DNA of 64,000 bases from Stutzerimonas decontaminans. GTDB taxonomy: Bacteria > Pseudomonadota > Gammaproteobacteria > Pseudomonadales > Pseudomonadaceae. This document shows positions 21,813-33,005 of the stretch, piece by piece. The notes beneath the pieces were generated by a model, which saw only the letters and a program-made list of their open reading frames with translations, was not told the origin of the DNA and made no database searches. The translations under genes were made by a program, and so were the position numbers. The stretch covers positions 310,001 to 374,000 of the forward strand of contig NZ_CP007509.1 in NCBI RefSeq assembly GCF_000661915.1. The letters run 5' to 3'. Position 1 is the stretch's first letter. Every line of letters starts with the position of its first letter.

Positions 21813-21889
21813 GCGCCGTTGATGCGTTCTAGGAAACGCCCCATCCGAGCCTGACAGGTTTCAGCCTGCTGCAGCGCCCCTCGGACGGG
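21811..21889 (-). promoter_or_regulatory. SAH riboswitch upstream of ahcY
   Basis: Read on the minus strand, P1 is CCGTCCGAG (21889 to 21881) pairing with CTCGGATGG (21849 to 21841), nine pairs with one G-U. Next to the 5' arm is the conserved GGGGCGCTGC segment (21880 to 21871). An internal stem CAGG/CCTG follows, and downstream GCGCCC (21816 to 21811) within AACGGCGCCC forms a perfect six-pair pseudoknot with GGGCGC (21879 to 21874). Sequence and layout match the known SAH aptamer found upstream of ahcY in Pseudomonas and other proteobacteria. SAH binding is expected to raise ahcY expression. Confidence 0.92.
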
Positions 21890-22054
21890 TGGCGGGCACG
21901 ATCGAAGCGGAGTCGATCGGGAAAAACCCGACGATTATAGCTGCGCCGCTCGGCAATCCCAAGCCCGGCGCTGCGCGAACTAGGTGGTTGGACGCGGGGT
22001 CGTAATTTCAGGTTCGGTGAACCTTGCCGGGCGAAACCGTTTCAGGAGACCGCC

Positions 22055-22492
22055 ATGAATCCCATGCTGCGCCTCGCGCCGGTATTGCTTGTCGGCGCCT
22101 TCAGCCTGCCCGCCGCTGCCCAGTCCTGCTACGTACACAGCGAAACGTCCGGTGCAGTTCCGGCACCGGTGGTGACCGAGCAGTGTTTCGAGTTCCACGG
22201 TATGGATAACGACGACGCCATCGACTGGGTCTGTCAAGACAACGAGGCGGTGAAGAATTCCCGTCGCGAGATCCGCGACAGCTGCCCGGATGGCCACTTC
22301 GGCATCTGCACCGCGCGAATGACTCCGGAGACGCTGGCCAACGAGCGCGCCACCGGGTCCCAGGCAAAGAATGGCACCTTGCCGACCCAGGTAAATGACG
22401 ACGCGACGATCGTCACCTACCACTACCACGCCAGTGATCGGGCGCAGGCCAAGATTGATTGCGAGAGTGCAGGCGGCAGCTGGTCGCGCTAG
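22055..22492 (+). CDS. Small exported Cys-containing protein of unknown function
   Basis: 145 residues. CAGGAG precedes the ATG. A signal peptide ends near PAAAQ-SCYVH, and the mature part has Cys residues near CYVHSE, EQCFEF, WVCQDN, DSCPDG, FGICTA and DCESAG, an even number that could form disulfides in the periplasm. Near the end lies THYHY-like TYHYHASD. I do not recognise the family. It stands alone between the ahcY leader and the cytochrome c' gene. Confidence 0.75.
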   Translation: MNPMLRLAPVLLVGAFSLPAAAQSCYVHSETSGAVPAPVVTEQCFEFHGMDNDDAIDWVCQDNEAVKNSRREIRDSCPDGHFGICTARMTPETLANERATGSQAKNGTLPTQVNDDATIVTYHYHASDRAQAKIDCESAGGSWSR

Positions 22493-22599
22493 CGGGTCGC
22501 TCGCGCAATCTTTGCTGACGAAGTCAATGTCCGACTGATTTGTTCAGCGGTGCATGGGCGGGGATAATCCTGCGCTTTGCATCCATGAGTGGTTGAACC

Positions 22600-23046
22600 A
22601 TGAAGTTGAGTCTGCTGAGGCTGCCCCTGATTGCCGCCCTTGTACTGACAGGCTGCGACCGGGTCGATCCTGACTCGCCTCTGGGCAAGCGCAAGGCGAT
22701 CTACCAGGCGATGCTTGATACCAAGGAAGATCTCGGCGGCATGTTGCGCGGCCGCATACCATTCGATGCGGAGGGGTTCAGCACGGGCGCGGTGAAGCTC
22801 GACGAGCTTTCGCGCCAGCCCTGGCAGCATTATCCCGAGGTCAAGGAAAAGCAGAGCGACGCGCGGGATGATGTTTGGCAGCGCCAGGAGCGTTTCAACG
22901 AGATGGCTCGGGCACTGGAGGCGACCACGGCAGAGCTGGTCGGTGTGACCAGCGCGGCCCCCGTCACCGCAGAAGTCGTGGCCCCGGCCTTTCAGCGGGT
23001 CGAGGATGCTTGCGAAGCCTGCCACAAGGAATTCCGTGCTTACTGA
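22600..23046 (+). CDS. Cytochrome c' (class II cytochrome c)-like lipoprotein
   Basis: 148 residues. The N terminus is a lipoprotein signal with lipobox VLTGC (Cys19), and the last ten residues contain the haem-binding motif CEACH (138-142) followed by KEFRAY. A C-terminal CxxCHxxF/Y in a predicted four-helix protein is the hallmark of cytochrome c'. Such proteins bind NO or transfer electrons in the periplasm; here the lipid anchor would hold it to a membrane. The closing Lys-Glu-Phe-Arg context is typical of the family. No partner oxidase is adjacent. Confidence 0.85.
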   Translation: MKLSLLRLPLIAALVLTGCDRVDPDSPLGKRKAIYQAMLDTKEDLGGMLRGRIPFDAEGFSTGAVKLDELSRQPWQHYPEVKEKQSDARDDVWQRQERFNEMARALEATTAELVGVTSAAPVTAEVVAPAFQRVEDACEACHKEFRAY

Positions 23047-23056
23047 TGCGGATGAC

Positions 23057-23437
23057 TCAGCGGCGTAGTGTTTCGAGCTTTTCCCGGGATTTGGCCAGCT
23101 GGTTGCGGCGTAGTTCGATCAGCTGCGCGTCACCAGTGCCCAATGCTTCGCGTAGCAAGGTCTCGCGACGCTCCACCTGACGAGTGATGTGTTCGTATTC
23201 GACCTGACGTGGATGCAGGGCGACCAGGCCCTGGCACTGTTCGGTCAGCGTCTGCAGTTCGGCGTTGAGTTGCGTCTGGCGCAGCTTGTCGCCCTGCAGG
23301 CGAGCCTGCTGCAGCTGCTCGCGCAGGGCTTGGCGTTGCTCGTGGCACTGGGTGCCGGTTTGTTGGGCTACGGCGAACAGCGGGCTGATGGCGGTGCCGC
23401 CGATCAGCAGGGCAATTGGCCAATGTCGCAAAGACAT
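23057..23437 (-). CDS. DUF1090 (YqjC-like) exported coiled-coil protein
   Basis: 126 residues. A signal peptide ends near LFAVA-QQTGTQC. The rest is strongly helical and Gln/Arg/Glu-rich (QRQALREQLQQARLQGDKLRQ), consistent with a periplasmic coiled coil. Two Cys (in TQCHEQ and EQCQGL) are conserved in DUF1090. Function is unknown. It converges on the cytochrome c' gene with only 10 bases between the stops. Confidence 0.8.
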   Translation of the reverse strand: MSLRHWPIALLIGGTAISPLFAVAQQTGTQCHEQRQALREQLQQARLQGDKLRQTQLNAELQTLTEQCQGLVALHPRQVEYEHITRQVERRETLLREALGTGDAQLIELRRNQLAKSREKLETLRR

Positions 23438-23497
23438 GCCTCGCCTCCATAATTGTTATCCAACTCCTATCGACCGCATTAGCTGGCGAAAGTCCCT

Positions 23498-25216
<1,719 letters not shown>

Positions 25217-25258
25217 CTATGCCTCATTGTCGCCGGCTTGGCGCGCCGCGGCCGTGCA

Positions 25259-26590
25259 TCAGCGCATATTGAACAGTTCCTGGTGGAAATCCCTTGGCGG
25301 CAGGCCGTGGCGTTGCAGGTCCTTGCTCAGATCTTGACCGAAGCCGGCCGGGCCGCAGAACCAGACATCGCTTTCCTGCCATTGCGGCGCCAGCTCGCGC
25401 AGACGCTCGGGTGTCAGCCGCCCGCCTTCGCTGGCCACCAGCACATGCAAGCGCACCCGGGCGCGCTCGGCCAGTTCGCGGATACGCTCGATGAAGCTCT
25501 GGTCCGGCGCGCTGGTGCAGTAGAACAGGTCGACGTTGTCGCCCTTGCCGCTTTCGGCGAGCGCCTGTAGCCGGCCAATGAAAGGTGCGATGCCGATGCC
25601 GCCGGCCACCCAGATTTGCCGCGGCTTGCGGCTGTGGAAATCGAAGCAGCCATAGGGACCTTCCACTTTCACCGGGTCGCCGACCTTGAGCGTCTGGGGC
25701 AGGGTACGGGTGTAGTCGCCGAGACCCTTGATGGAGAAGGTCAGCCTGCCGTCGTTGCACCAAGCCGAGGAGAGGCTGAAGGGGTGCGGCCCTTCCTTGT
25801 CGTCGAAGGTGACGAAGGCGAACTGCCCGGCCTTGTGTCCCGGCCAGGGGCCGTCGAGCTTGATATCGACGCGCAGCACGCGGTTGTCGCGGTGATGGGT
25901 CAGGCTTTCGATGCGGCCGACCACCTGATGCTTGCGACCGATACGGCGCAGCAGCGAGATGCAGGCCGCCAGCGAGCCGGCGGCCATGAGCACGGCCAGC
26001 ACCAGGCCCAGGGGCGAGGTCCAGTAATCCGGCGGGGTCAGCACTACCGAGTGCGCCACCAGAGCCAGATAGACCAGCGCCAGCCAGCGGTGGGTGCGGA
26101 AGAACCAGCGATAGGGGAAGCGCTTGACCAGCGCCAGCACGATGAGGATGACCGCGGCATAGAAGGCCCACTCGCCGATGGTCTCGGCCAGCCCGCGGAA
26201 GCGCTGCAGCAGCGCGAAGATGCCTTCGTGCATCTGCCCTTCGCCGGCCCGGCGGGCCGGTTTTTCCAGCCAGCCGAAACCAACCAGCCATTTCGGGATC
26301 TGGCCCCAGCCCCAGTGGAAGATGGCGATCACCAGCGCGCTGATGCCCAGCCACTTGTGCAGCCGATAGGTCTTGTCCAGACCGTCGAAGAAACGTTCGA
26401 AGCGTCGCGGCCTTGCCGCCAGTATCACCGCCACGCTCATCGCGGCGATGCCGAGCACCCCGCTGTAGTGCACCATCACCTTGCGCAGCGGCCAGATCTG
26501 GTAGTGCGCCATGACAAAGCTGTCCACCAATAGCCAGAGCAGCGTCAGTCCGACGAACAGCGCGACGTAGGTGAGTTTTATCGGTCTCAT
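25259..26590 (-). CDS. Ferric reductase-like flavocytochrome (ferredoxin reductase-type oxidoreductase)
   Basis: 443 residues from the ATG at 26590, preceded by GGGAGG; two upstream in-frame Met codons lack a ribosome site. About six N-terminal membrane helices form a ferric-reductase domain, with His in YRLHKWLG, IFHWGW and FFRTHRWLAL as likely haem ligands. The C-terminal half is an FNR-type module: FAD motif HPFSLSSAW, then NAD(P)-binding VAGGIGIAPFIGRL and a terminal WFCGPAGFG. It would move electrons from cytosolic NAD(P)H across the inner membrane to an outside acceptor such as ferric iron. No partner gene is obvious nearby. Confidence 0.87.
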   Translation of the reverse strand: MRPIKLTYVALFVGLTLLWLLVDSFVMAHYQIWPLRKVMVHYSGVLGIAAMSVAVILAARPRRFERFFDGLDKTYRLHKWLGISALVIAIFHWGWGQIPKWLVGFGWLEKPARRAGEGQMHEGIFALLQRFRGLAETIGEWAFYAAVILIVLALVKRFPYRWFFRTHRWLALVYLALVAHSVVLTPPDYWTSPLGLVLAVLMAAGSLAACISLLRRIGRKHQVVGRIESLTHHRDNRVLRVDIKLDGPWPGHKAGQFAFVTFDDKEGPHPFSLSSAWCNDGRLTFSIKGLGDYTRTLPQTLKVGDPVKVEGPYGCFDFHSRKPRQIWVAGGIGIAPFIGRLQALAESGKGDNVDLFYCTSAPDQSFIERIRELAERARVRLHVLVASEGGRLTPERLRELAPQWQESDVWFCGPAGFGQDLSKDLQRHGLPPRDFHQELFNMR

Positions 26591-26764
26591 CTTGACAAGC
26601 CTCCCAGCTGACATCCCTATTTCGAGCATCCATTAGCATCCTCTTGCTGCCGCGCCCCCGCCATGATCGTAGTCAGTGGCGAGGCGGTCAGCGGAAAGCG
26701 GTGGCGCTGGAGGACGTACTTTTTATCTACAATTCGCCCCTCAATTCCTCGAAGAGACGAGCCC

Positions 26765-27688
<924 letters not shown>

Positions 27689-27700
27689 GGAAAAGCCCGC

Positions 27701-28462
27701 ATGAATTTCTACGCGATCCGCGCGATCTACCTGTTCGAACTGGCACGCACCTGGCGCACCCTGCTGCAGAGCATAGCCACTCCGGTGATCTCCACCTCGC
27801 TGTACTTCGTGGTATTCGGCTCGGCCATCGGCGCGCGCATGGAGGCCATGCACGGCATCCCCTACGGCGCCTTCATCATCCCCGGCTTGATCATGATGGC
27901 GCTGCTCACGGAGAGCATTTCCAACGCCTCGTTCGGCATCTACATGCCGCGCTATTCCGGAACCATCTACGAGGTGCTGTCGGCGCCGGTGTCCTATGTC
28001 GAGATTGTCATCGGCTACGTTGGCGCGGCGGCCACAAAGTCGCTGGTGCTCGGCGTGATCATCCTTATCACCGCGCGGCTGTTCGTCGACTACGAAATCC
28101 AGCATCCGCTGATGATGGCGCTGTTCCTGGTGCTGACGGCGATCACCTTCTGCCTGTTCGGCTTCATCATCGGCATCTGGGCCGATGGCTGGGAAAAGCT
28201 GCAGATCGTCCCGGCGTTGATCGTCACCCCGCTGGCGTTCCTTGGTGGCAGCTTCTACTCCATCGAAATGCTGCCGCCGCTATGGCAGAAGGTCACCCTG
28301 TTCAATCCAGTGGTGTACCTGATCAGCGGCTTCCGCTGGAGCTTCTACGGCGTCTCGGACATCAGTGTCGGCATCAGCCTGGCGATGATTCTTGGCTTTC
28401 TCGCCGCGTGCCTGCTGGCGGTGTGGTGGATATTCAAGACGGGGTATCGGTTGAAGAACTGA
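27701..28462 (+). CDS. yadH: YadH-type ABC-2 transporter permease
   Basis: 253 residues with six predicted membrane segments, for example [48 protein letters not shown] and [19 protein letters not shown]. The ABC-2 signature region around [21 protein letters not shown] is present. It pairs with the ATPase encoded just upstream to form an inner-membrane exporter. Transcription ends at the hairpin that starts 13 bases downstream. Confidence 0.9.
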   Translation: MNFYAIRAIYLFELARTWRTLLQSIATPVISTSLYFVVFGSAIGARMEAMHGIPYGAFIIPGLIMMALLTESISNASFGIYMPRYSGTIYEVLSAPVSYVEIVIGYVGAAATKSLVLGVIILITARLFVDYEIQHPLMMALFLVLTAITFCLFGFIIGIWADGWEKLQIVPALIVTPLAFLGGSFYSIEMLPPLWQKVTLFNPVVYLISGFRWSFYGVSDISVGISLAMILGFLAACLLAVWWIFKTGYRLKN

Positions 28463-28475
28463 GCCAGAAACGAAA

Positions 28476-28495
28476 ACGCCCGCAGATGCGGGCGT
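28476..28495. terminator. Hairpin between yadH and the converging small gene
   Basis: ACGCCCGCA (28476-28484) and TGCGGGCGT (28487-28495) form an inverted repeat flanked by AAA on the left and ATT on the right. It lies between two converging genes, so it can serve both. Confidence 0.75.
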
Positions 28496-28517
28496 ATTCA
28501 ATTACAGCGCTTGAAGC

Positions 28518-28853
28518 TCACTTGCCGAACATCTTGCCGAGGCCGAGCACGGCATCCTTGGCCTGGGTCACGGCCTGGACCTTCTCGTCGAGCGCAGCGC
28601 TCTGTTCAGTGGCGTTGGCATTGGCCGCCAGTTCTTCGCTGTTCAGCTGTGCGCAGCCGCCTTCCACCTGGGCGATGGCATTGCTGAGCTTCTCGTTGCC
28701 AAGCATCTGGCCGAGCATCTTGCCGGTTTCCAGATTGCCTTGCTGGGCGGTCAGCTGCTGTTCGCACTTGGCCTGCGCATCGCTGGTGGCAGCCTGCAGC
28801 GAGGCGCTCGAGAGGGCGAGGAGGGCGCAGCCGAAGAGGTGGGAAATACGCAT
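28518..28853 (-). CDS. Small exported helical protein of unknown function
   Basis: 111 residues from ATG 28853, which has AGGAG upstream and begins a signal peptide ending near SLQA-ATSDAQAK; an ATG nine codons earlier has no ribosome site. The mature protein is Ala/Gln/Glu-rich with two Cys (AKCEQQL and GGCAQLN), probably helical and disulfide-linked in the periplasm. A Gly/Met-rich stretch (GKMLGQMLGNEKLSN) and a C-terminal GLGKMFGK are notable. I do not recognise the family. Confidence 0.72.
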   Translation of the reverse strand: MRISHLFGCALLALSSASLQAATSDAQAKCEQQLTAQQGNLETGKMLGQMLGNEKLSNAIAQVEGGCAQLNSEELAANANATEQSAALDEKVQAVTQAKDAVLGLGKMFGK

Positions 28854-29026
28854 GGATAAGCTCCTTGTAATGTCGATCACGACAGGTGATCGATCGAGTC
28901 CGTTCGAAAGGGCGGCGATGATAGCTGTTAGCCTGCTGCGCGCAAAGGCTCTGGCATGCAGGTTTCGTGACGTGGTACGGGTTGTGTGGCGCTCGATGCA
29001 TTCGGACCACCGCTTCTGAAAGCAGA

Positions 29027-29057
29027 AAACCCCGCGCGGCTTGCGCCGGCGGGGTTT
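29027..29057 (-). terminator. metK terminator
   Basis: On the minus strand AAACCCCGC (29057 to 29049) pairs with GCGGGGTTT (35 to 27 of 29000), extended inward by GCCG/CGGC with one bulge, and followed by a T. It lies about 20 bases after the metK stop. Confidence 0.82.
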
Positions 29058-29075
29058 CTCCGTTGTGAAGCGGTG

Positions 29076-30266
29076 TTACAGGCCAGCTGCTGCGCGCAGG
29101 GCATCGGCCTTGTCGGTGCGCTCCCAGGTGAAGGCGGTGAAGGTGTCGGCACCCACCGTCATCTCGTAGGGATTGCGACCGAAGTGGCCGTAGGCTGCGG
29201 TGGCGCGGTACATCGGGTGCAGCAGGTCGAGCATGGTGGTGATCGCGTACGGGCGCAGATCGAAATGCTCGCGGACCAGGGCGATGATCTTGTCGTCGCT
29301 GAGCTTGCCGGTGCCGAAGGTGTTCAGCGAGATGGAGGTCGGCTGGGCCACGCCGATGGCGTAGGACACCTGGATCTCGCAGCGCTCGGCGAGACCGGCG
29401 GCAACGATGTTCTTGGCCACGTAGCGGCCGGCATAGGCGGCCGAACGGTCGACCTTGGACGGGTCCTTGCCGGAGAAGGCACCGCCGCCGTGACGGGCCA
29501 TGCCGCCGTAGGTGTCGACGATGATCTTGCGTCCGGTCAGGCCGCAGTCGCCCACCGGGCCGCCAATGACGAACTGGCCGGTCGGGTTGATGTGGTACTG
29601 GGTGTCCTTGTGCAGCAGTTCGGCGGGCAGGCTGTGCTTGATGATCAGCTCCATCACCGCTTCGCGCAGGTCACTTTGCTTGACCTCCGGGTTGTGCTGG
29701 GTCGACAGGACCACGGCATCGATGCCGGCAACCTTGCCATTCTCGTAGCGGCAGGTGACCTGGCTCTTGGCATCCGGGCGCAGCCACGGCAGTAGGCCGT
29801 TCTTGCGCGCTTCGGCCTGGCGCTCGACCAGAGCGTGGGAAAAGCGGATCGGCGCCGGCATCAGTACGTCGGTTTCGTTGCTCGCGTAGCCGAACATCAG
29901 GCCCTGGTCACCGGCGCCCTGGTCTTCCGGCTTGCTGCGGTCGACGCCCTGGGCGATGTCCACCGACTGCTTGCCGATGATGTTGATGATGCCGCAGGTG
30001 GCGCCATCGAAACCGACTTCCGAGCTGTTGTAGCCGATGTCGATGATGACATCGCGCACCAGCTGCTCCAGGTCGACCCAAGCCGAGGTGGTCACTTCGC
30101 CGGCAACGATCGCCACACCGGTCTTGACCAGCGTTTCACAGGCCACGCGGGCGTGCTTGTCCTCGGTGATGATGGCGTCGAGCACCGCATCGGAGATCTG
30201 GTCGGCGATCTTGTCCGGATGCCCTTCGGATACGGACTCGGAGGTAAAAATCGAGTATTCGCTCAT
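29076..30266 (-). CDS. metK: MetK, S-adenosylmethionine synthetase
   Basis: 396 residues, full length. It makes SAM from ATP and methionine. The signatures [12 protein letters not shown] and [16 protein letters not shown] are intact, and the N-terminal [20 protein letters not shown] carries the ATP-binding His and Asp. AGGAAA lies upstream of the ATG. It begins 36 bases after the stop of the SahR-like regulator gene on the same strand, so the two are probably one operon; a 36-bp palindrome upstream of the regulator is the likely control site for both. Confidence 0.96.
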   Translation of the reverse strand: MSEYSIFTSESVSEGHPDKIADQISDAVLDAIITEDKHARVACETLVKTGVAIVAGEVTTSAWVDLEQLVRDVIIDIGYNSSEVGFDGATCGIINIIGKQSVDIAQGVDRSKPEDQGAGDQGLMFGYASNETDVLMPAPIRFSHALVERQAEARKNGLLPWLRPDAKSQVTCRYENGKVAGIDAVVLSTQHNPEVKQSDLREAVMELIIKHSLPAELLHKDTQYHINPTGQFVIGGPVGDCGLTGRKIIVDTYGGMARHGGGAFSGKDPSKVDRSAAYAGRYVAKNIVAAGLAERCEIQVSYAIGVAQPTSISLNTFGTGKLSDDKIIALVREHFDLRPYAITTMLDLLHPMYRATAAYGHFGRNPYEMTVGADTFTAFTWERTDKADALRAAAGL

Positions 30267-30302
30267 CTATCGGTTTCCTATTACCGGTGGGTGAGGCGGC
30301 TG

Positions 30303-31283
30303 TCAGGAGGCGGGCCGGGAAAAGTACCTGGCCTGGATCTGAAAACCGTTTTTCAAGCCAATGTAGAGGCTCTCGCCGGGCGTGAGCCCCGCGGCATCGG
30401 CCCAACGGGCCAGATCGTCCTGTTCGAACCCCAACCACAGATCGCCACAGGCCTCCCTGGCCCAACTCTGGTTGTGGCTGCACAGCTCGGTGACCAGCAG
30501 AATGCCGCCTGCGCTCACCAGCCGTGCCAGTTGTTTCATTGCTTCGCCAGGCGCTGCCAGATGGTGCAGCACCATGTTCAACACCACGCAGTCGGCCGGC
30601 GCGCAGTCGTCGTGTAGGGCATCGGCGAGTTTGAGCTCGACGTTTTCCAGTCCCGCCTCTTCGCAACGCGCGCGTGCCAGATCGAGCATGGCCGGGCTGT
30701 TGTCCAGTGCCACCACGCGGGCGAAACGCCGTGCCAGCTCCGGCAGAAAGCTGCCGTCGCCCGGACCGACCTCCAGCGCCGTGGCGCTGACGTCGAAGTG
30801 CAGTGCATCGAGCAGCGCCATCACGCTGTCGCGGTATTGCGGCAAGCCGGCGATCAGGTCCTGACGGGCCTGGAAGCTGTCAGCCATGCGTGCGAAAAAA
30901 TCCTCGCTGGCCGCGCTGCGCTGGGCATGCACGGCGGCGATACGAGCCTCGATCTCACGAGGTAGCTCCAGCCGGTCGGCCTCCTCGAGCAGCGCCGCAT
31001 GCAACTTGCCACCCAGGCTATCGGCCTGCGGCAGGCTACGTCGATAGAACACCGCATTGCCTTCGCGGCGCGTCGCCAGCAGGCCGGCCTGGGTCATGAC
31101 CTTGAGATGGTGGCTCATACCCGACTGACCGATGGCGAAGATCTGCGCCAGTTCGAGTACGCCGAACGAATCGCTGGCCAGCGCCCGCAGTACGTTCAGA
31201 CGCAGCGCATCGCCACCGGCCTTGCACAGGGCGGCGAGCGAATCACTGGCGTCGAAACGGATCTGGGGCATGCGCAGGCTCAT
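30303..31283 (-). CDS. ArsR-family regulator fused to a SAM/SAH-binding methyltransferase domain (SahR-like)
   Basis: 326 residues. The N-terminal half is an ArsR winged helix (recognition segment QSGMSHHLKVMTQAGLL, about 53-69, then the wing TRREGNAVFYR). From about residue 145 comes a Rossmann methyltransferase domain with motif I EVGPGDGSFL at 171-180, then VVALDNSPAM and DCVVLNMVLHHL. The architecture is that of SahR, an SAH-responsive repressor of SAM-cycle genes described in several proteobacteria. Metal-binding Cys of classical ArsR are absent from the HTH. Its place directly before metK supports that role; no clear ribosome site marks the start, and Met5 (31271) is an alternative. Confidence 0.85.
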   Translation of the reverse strand: MSLRMPQIRFDASDSLAALCKAGGDALRLNVLRALASDSFGVLELAQIFAIGQSGMSHHLKVMTQAGLLATRREGNAVFYRRSLPQADSLGGKLHAALLEEADRLELPREIEARIAAVHAQRSAASEDFFARMADSFQARQDLIAGLPQYRDSVMALLDALHFDVSATALEVGPGDGSFLPELARRFARVVALDNSPAMLDLARARCEEAGLENVELKLADALHDDCAPADCVVLNMVLHHLAAPGEAMKQLARLVSAGGILLVTELCSHNQSWAREACGDLWLGFEQDDLARWADAAGLTPGESLYIGLKNGFQIQARYFSRPAS

Positions 31284-31318
31284 AAGCGGCGCAGTCTAGT
31301 CGGTCACTTTTCGTACAG

Positions 31319-31354
31319 CAAGGGCAATATCAAAAAGTTTTGATATTGCCCTTG
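31319..31354. promoter_or_regulatory. 36-bp perfect palindrome, likely operator of the SahR-like regulator and metK
   Basis: CAAGGGCAATATCAAAA and its exact complement TTTTGATATTGCCCTTG form a 17-bp inverted repeat around a 2-base centre. It lies 35 bases upstream of the regulator start and 11 bases after the lysE-type stop. It is AT-rich inside GC-rich DNA and no T-tract follows on either side, which favours a protein-binding operator, though it could also help end the upstream transcript. Confidence 0.65.
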
Positions 31355-31365
31355 TCGGCGCAGGG

Positions 31366-31968
31366 TTACTGCAGCAGGCGGGACAGCCCCAGGGTGCAGG
31401 ACACCAGGCCGAGGCCGATGAGGAAGTAATTGGGCAGGATATCCAGCAGGCGTTGGATCAGCCCCTCGCCGGCCAGGCGCCGCGACAGCAGGCTGTAGGC
31501 GAGCAGGATGCTCAGGTCGATCACCGCCCAGATCACGATCAGCACCGTTGCCTGCGGGGCGAACGGCTGCGCGGGCAGGATGAAGCCGGGCAGGAAAGCG
31601 AGAAAGAACAGAATGTCCTTGGGGTTGGACAGGCCTACCGCCATCGCGCGCCAGAAATAATGCGCTTCGCTGCGTTTGGGCGTCGCGGTTTCGCTGCGCC
31701 CGCCGCACAGGCCGTCGCAGCCCAGCCAGATCAGGTACAGGCCGCCGAGGATCTGCCCGGCTTCGAGCACCAGCGGGTCGAGGTCCAGTGCCAGATAGAT
31801 CATCACCAGTGCGGCGATCATCAGGATCTGCGCAGACAGCGCACCGCCGAGAATGGTCCACAGCGGCCAGCGGCGGCGAGCGTCAGCGACTACCAGTGCG
31901 ACAATCGGGCCAGGTGAGGCGATCAGTAGTGCGACCGCGGCGGCGAAGGCGAGGTAAGTAGCGTTCAT
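31366..31968 (-). CDS. LysE-family amino-acid exporter
   Basis: 200 residues, normal length. It begins MNATYLAFAAAVALLIASPGPIVALVVADARR; the SPGP motif in the first helix is the family hallmark, and five to six membrane helices are evident. LysE/RhtB proteins export amino acids or derivatives from the cytoplasm. Its ATG overlaps the stop of the 2-oxoglutarate dioxygenase gene (ATGA), so the two are translationally coupled, and the exporter may release the product of that enzyme. Confidence 0.9.
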   Translation of the reverse strand: MNATYLAFAAAVALLIASPGPIVALVVADARRRWPLWTILGGALSAQILMIAALVMIYLALDLDPLVLEAGQILGGLYLIWLGCDGLCGGRSETATPKRSEAHYFWRAMAVGLSNPKDILFFLAFLPGFILPAQPFAPQATVLIVIWAVIDLSILLAYSLLSRRLAGEGLIQRLLDILPNYFLIGLGLVSCTLGLSRLLQ

Positions 31969-32861
31969 AGTTCGGTCACCAGGCCGAATACCCGGCTGCG
32001 CTGGCCCAGGCGTTCGGCGTAGAAGTTCGGGTTGGTGATGGCGAAGGCGCGCTGGATCCAGCGATCGCTGCCATCGAAGTGTGCACTGAAGGGGCTGCGC
32101 GCATGGGCGGTGCGGCGGTTGTCGATGATCAGCATGTCGCCACGGTTCAGGCGTACCGGCTCGACCACCTCCCAGGCGATGGCGCGCAGCCTGTCCATCA
32201 GTTGCTGGGCGCGGCTGCTGAAGGCCAGCATGAATTGCGGGTCAAAGCGAAAGAAGGGTGCGTCCGGATCGCCATAGAGCACGGTCTGGTGGCGGTTGAT
32301 ATCGATGCGCTGGTTCTTCTCGGTAGGTCCGTAATCGGAAAGGAAGTTGTACGGCTCGGCAAGCAAGAACGACCGCTCCTCGAACGTCAGGCGCTCGAGG
32401 ATGCGCTCGCTAGAGGCGATATAGGTGACCGCCTCGGCATTCGGATCCTGGCGCAGGCAAAGCAGCACCAGATAGTCGGGCAGCACGGCATGAAAGGCAT
32501 TCTCGGTATGTAGGTCCAGTTCGGTATCGAAACTGTCCGACGTTGCTCCCCGGGAATGTGCTTGCTGCGGAAAGAAGTTGTTGACGATGCAGCCGTCGGA
32601 CTCCTGCACGTAACCGATCGGCTCGCCGAGCAGGGCGGTGGCCTGCAGCAACAGACGCTCGCTGCTGTCATCCGGCTTGCAGAGATGGTCGCGGTTCAGC
32701 GGCGTGGGAGGGATGTCTCCGATGGGCAGGCTTTCGAGGGTCATGAAGCCTTTCTTGTTGCCGAACAGCCTGAAATTGACGATCTGGCCGATCTGCTCAT
32801 GCTGCAGCGCGCTTTTCTCTACCGCGTTGGCCAGAAGCGTCTCGTAATATTTGTTCTGCAT
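31965..32861 (-). CDS. Fe(II)/2-oxoglutarate dioxygenase of the clavaminate synthase/TauD type, probable free amino-acid hydroxylase
   Basis: 298 residues. The iron facial triad is visible as His118-x-Glu120 in LDLHTENAFH and His253 in NRRTAHARSPF; Arg267 in SDRWIQR lies 14 residues after the distal His, the same spacing as the 2-oxoglutarate-binding Arg in clavaminate synthase and the arginine hydroxylase VioC. The LHTENAFH segment matches the CAS-like group that includes AsnO, VioC and lysine hydroxylases acting on free amino acids. AAGGAT precedes the ATG. It is coupled to a LysE exporter and divergent from a LysR regulator. The substrate cannot be read from sequence; Lys, Arg or Asn are candidates. 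Confidence 0.85.
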   Translation of the reverse strand: MQNKYYETLLANAVEKSALQHEQIGQIVNFRLFGNKKGFMTLESLPIGDIPPTPLNRDHLCKPDDSSERLLLQATALLGEPIGYVQESDGCIVNNFFPQQAHSRGATSDSFDTELDLHTENAFHAVLPDYLVLLCLRQDPNAEAVTYIASSERILERLTFEERSFLLAEPYNFLSDYGPTEKNQRIDINRHQTVLYGDPDAPFFRFDPQFMLAFSSRAQQLMDRLRAIAWEVVEPVRLNRGDMLIIDNRRTAHARSPFSAHFDGSDRWIQRAFAITNPNFYAERLGQRSRVFGLVTEL

Positions 32862-33005
32862 GGCATCCTTTCCTGAGTTTTTATTGCGCTCGAATGAGTG
32901 GGACGAAAAGCCTGGGATGGCCTGGAACCCATTGCTGGCGCAGTATTGAGATGCAGGAGAGGAATGAAAAATGGATAAAACAGCCCCTAAGGATGAGTTT
33001 TAGTC

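Noticed and set aside
25224..26639. Arg/Gly-rich open frame antiparallel in frame to the ferric reductase-like gene on the same strand
   Set aside because: The overlapping frame at 25259-26590 has clear membrane helices and FNR motifs; this one has none.
32913..32931. TGGG-N11-CCCA as a LysR box
   Set aside because: It fits the T-N11-A form, but such short matches are common; kept only as a remark under the LysR gene.
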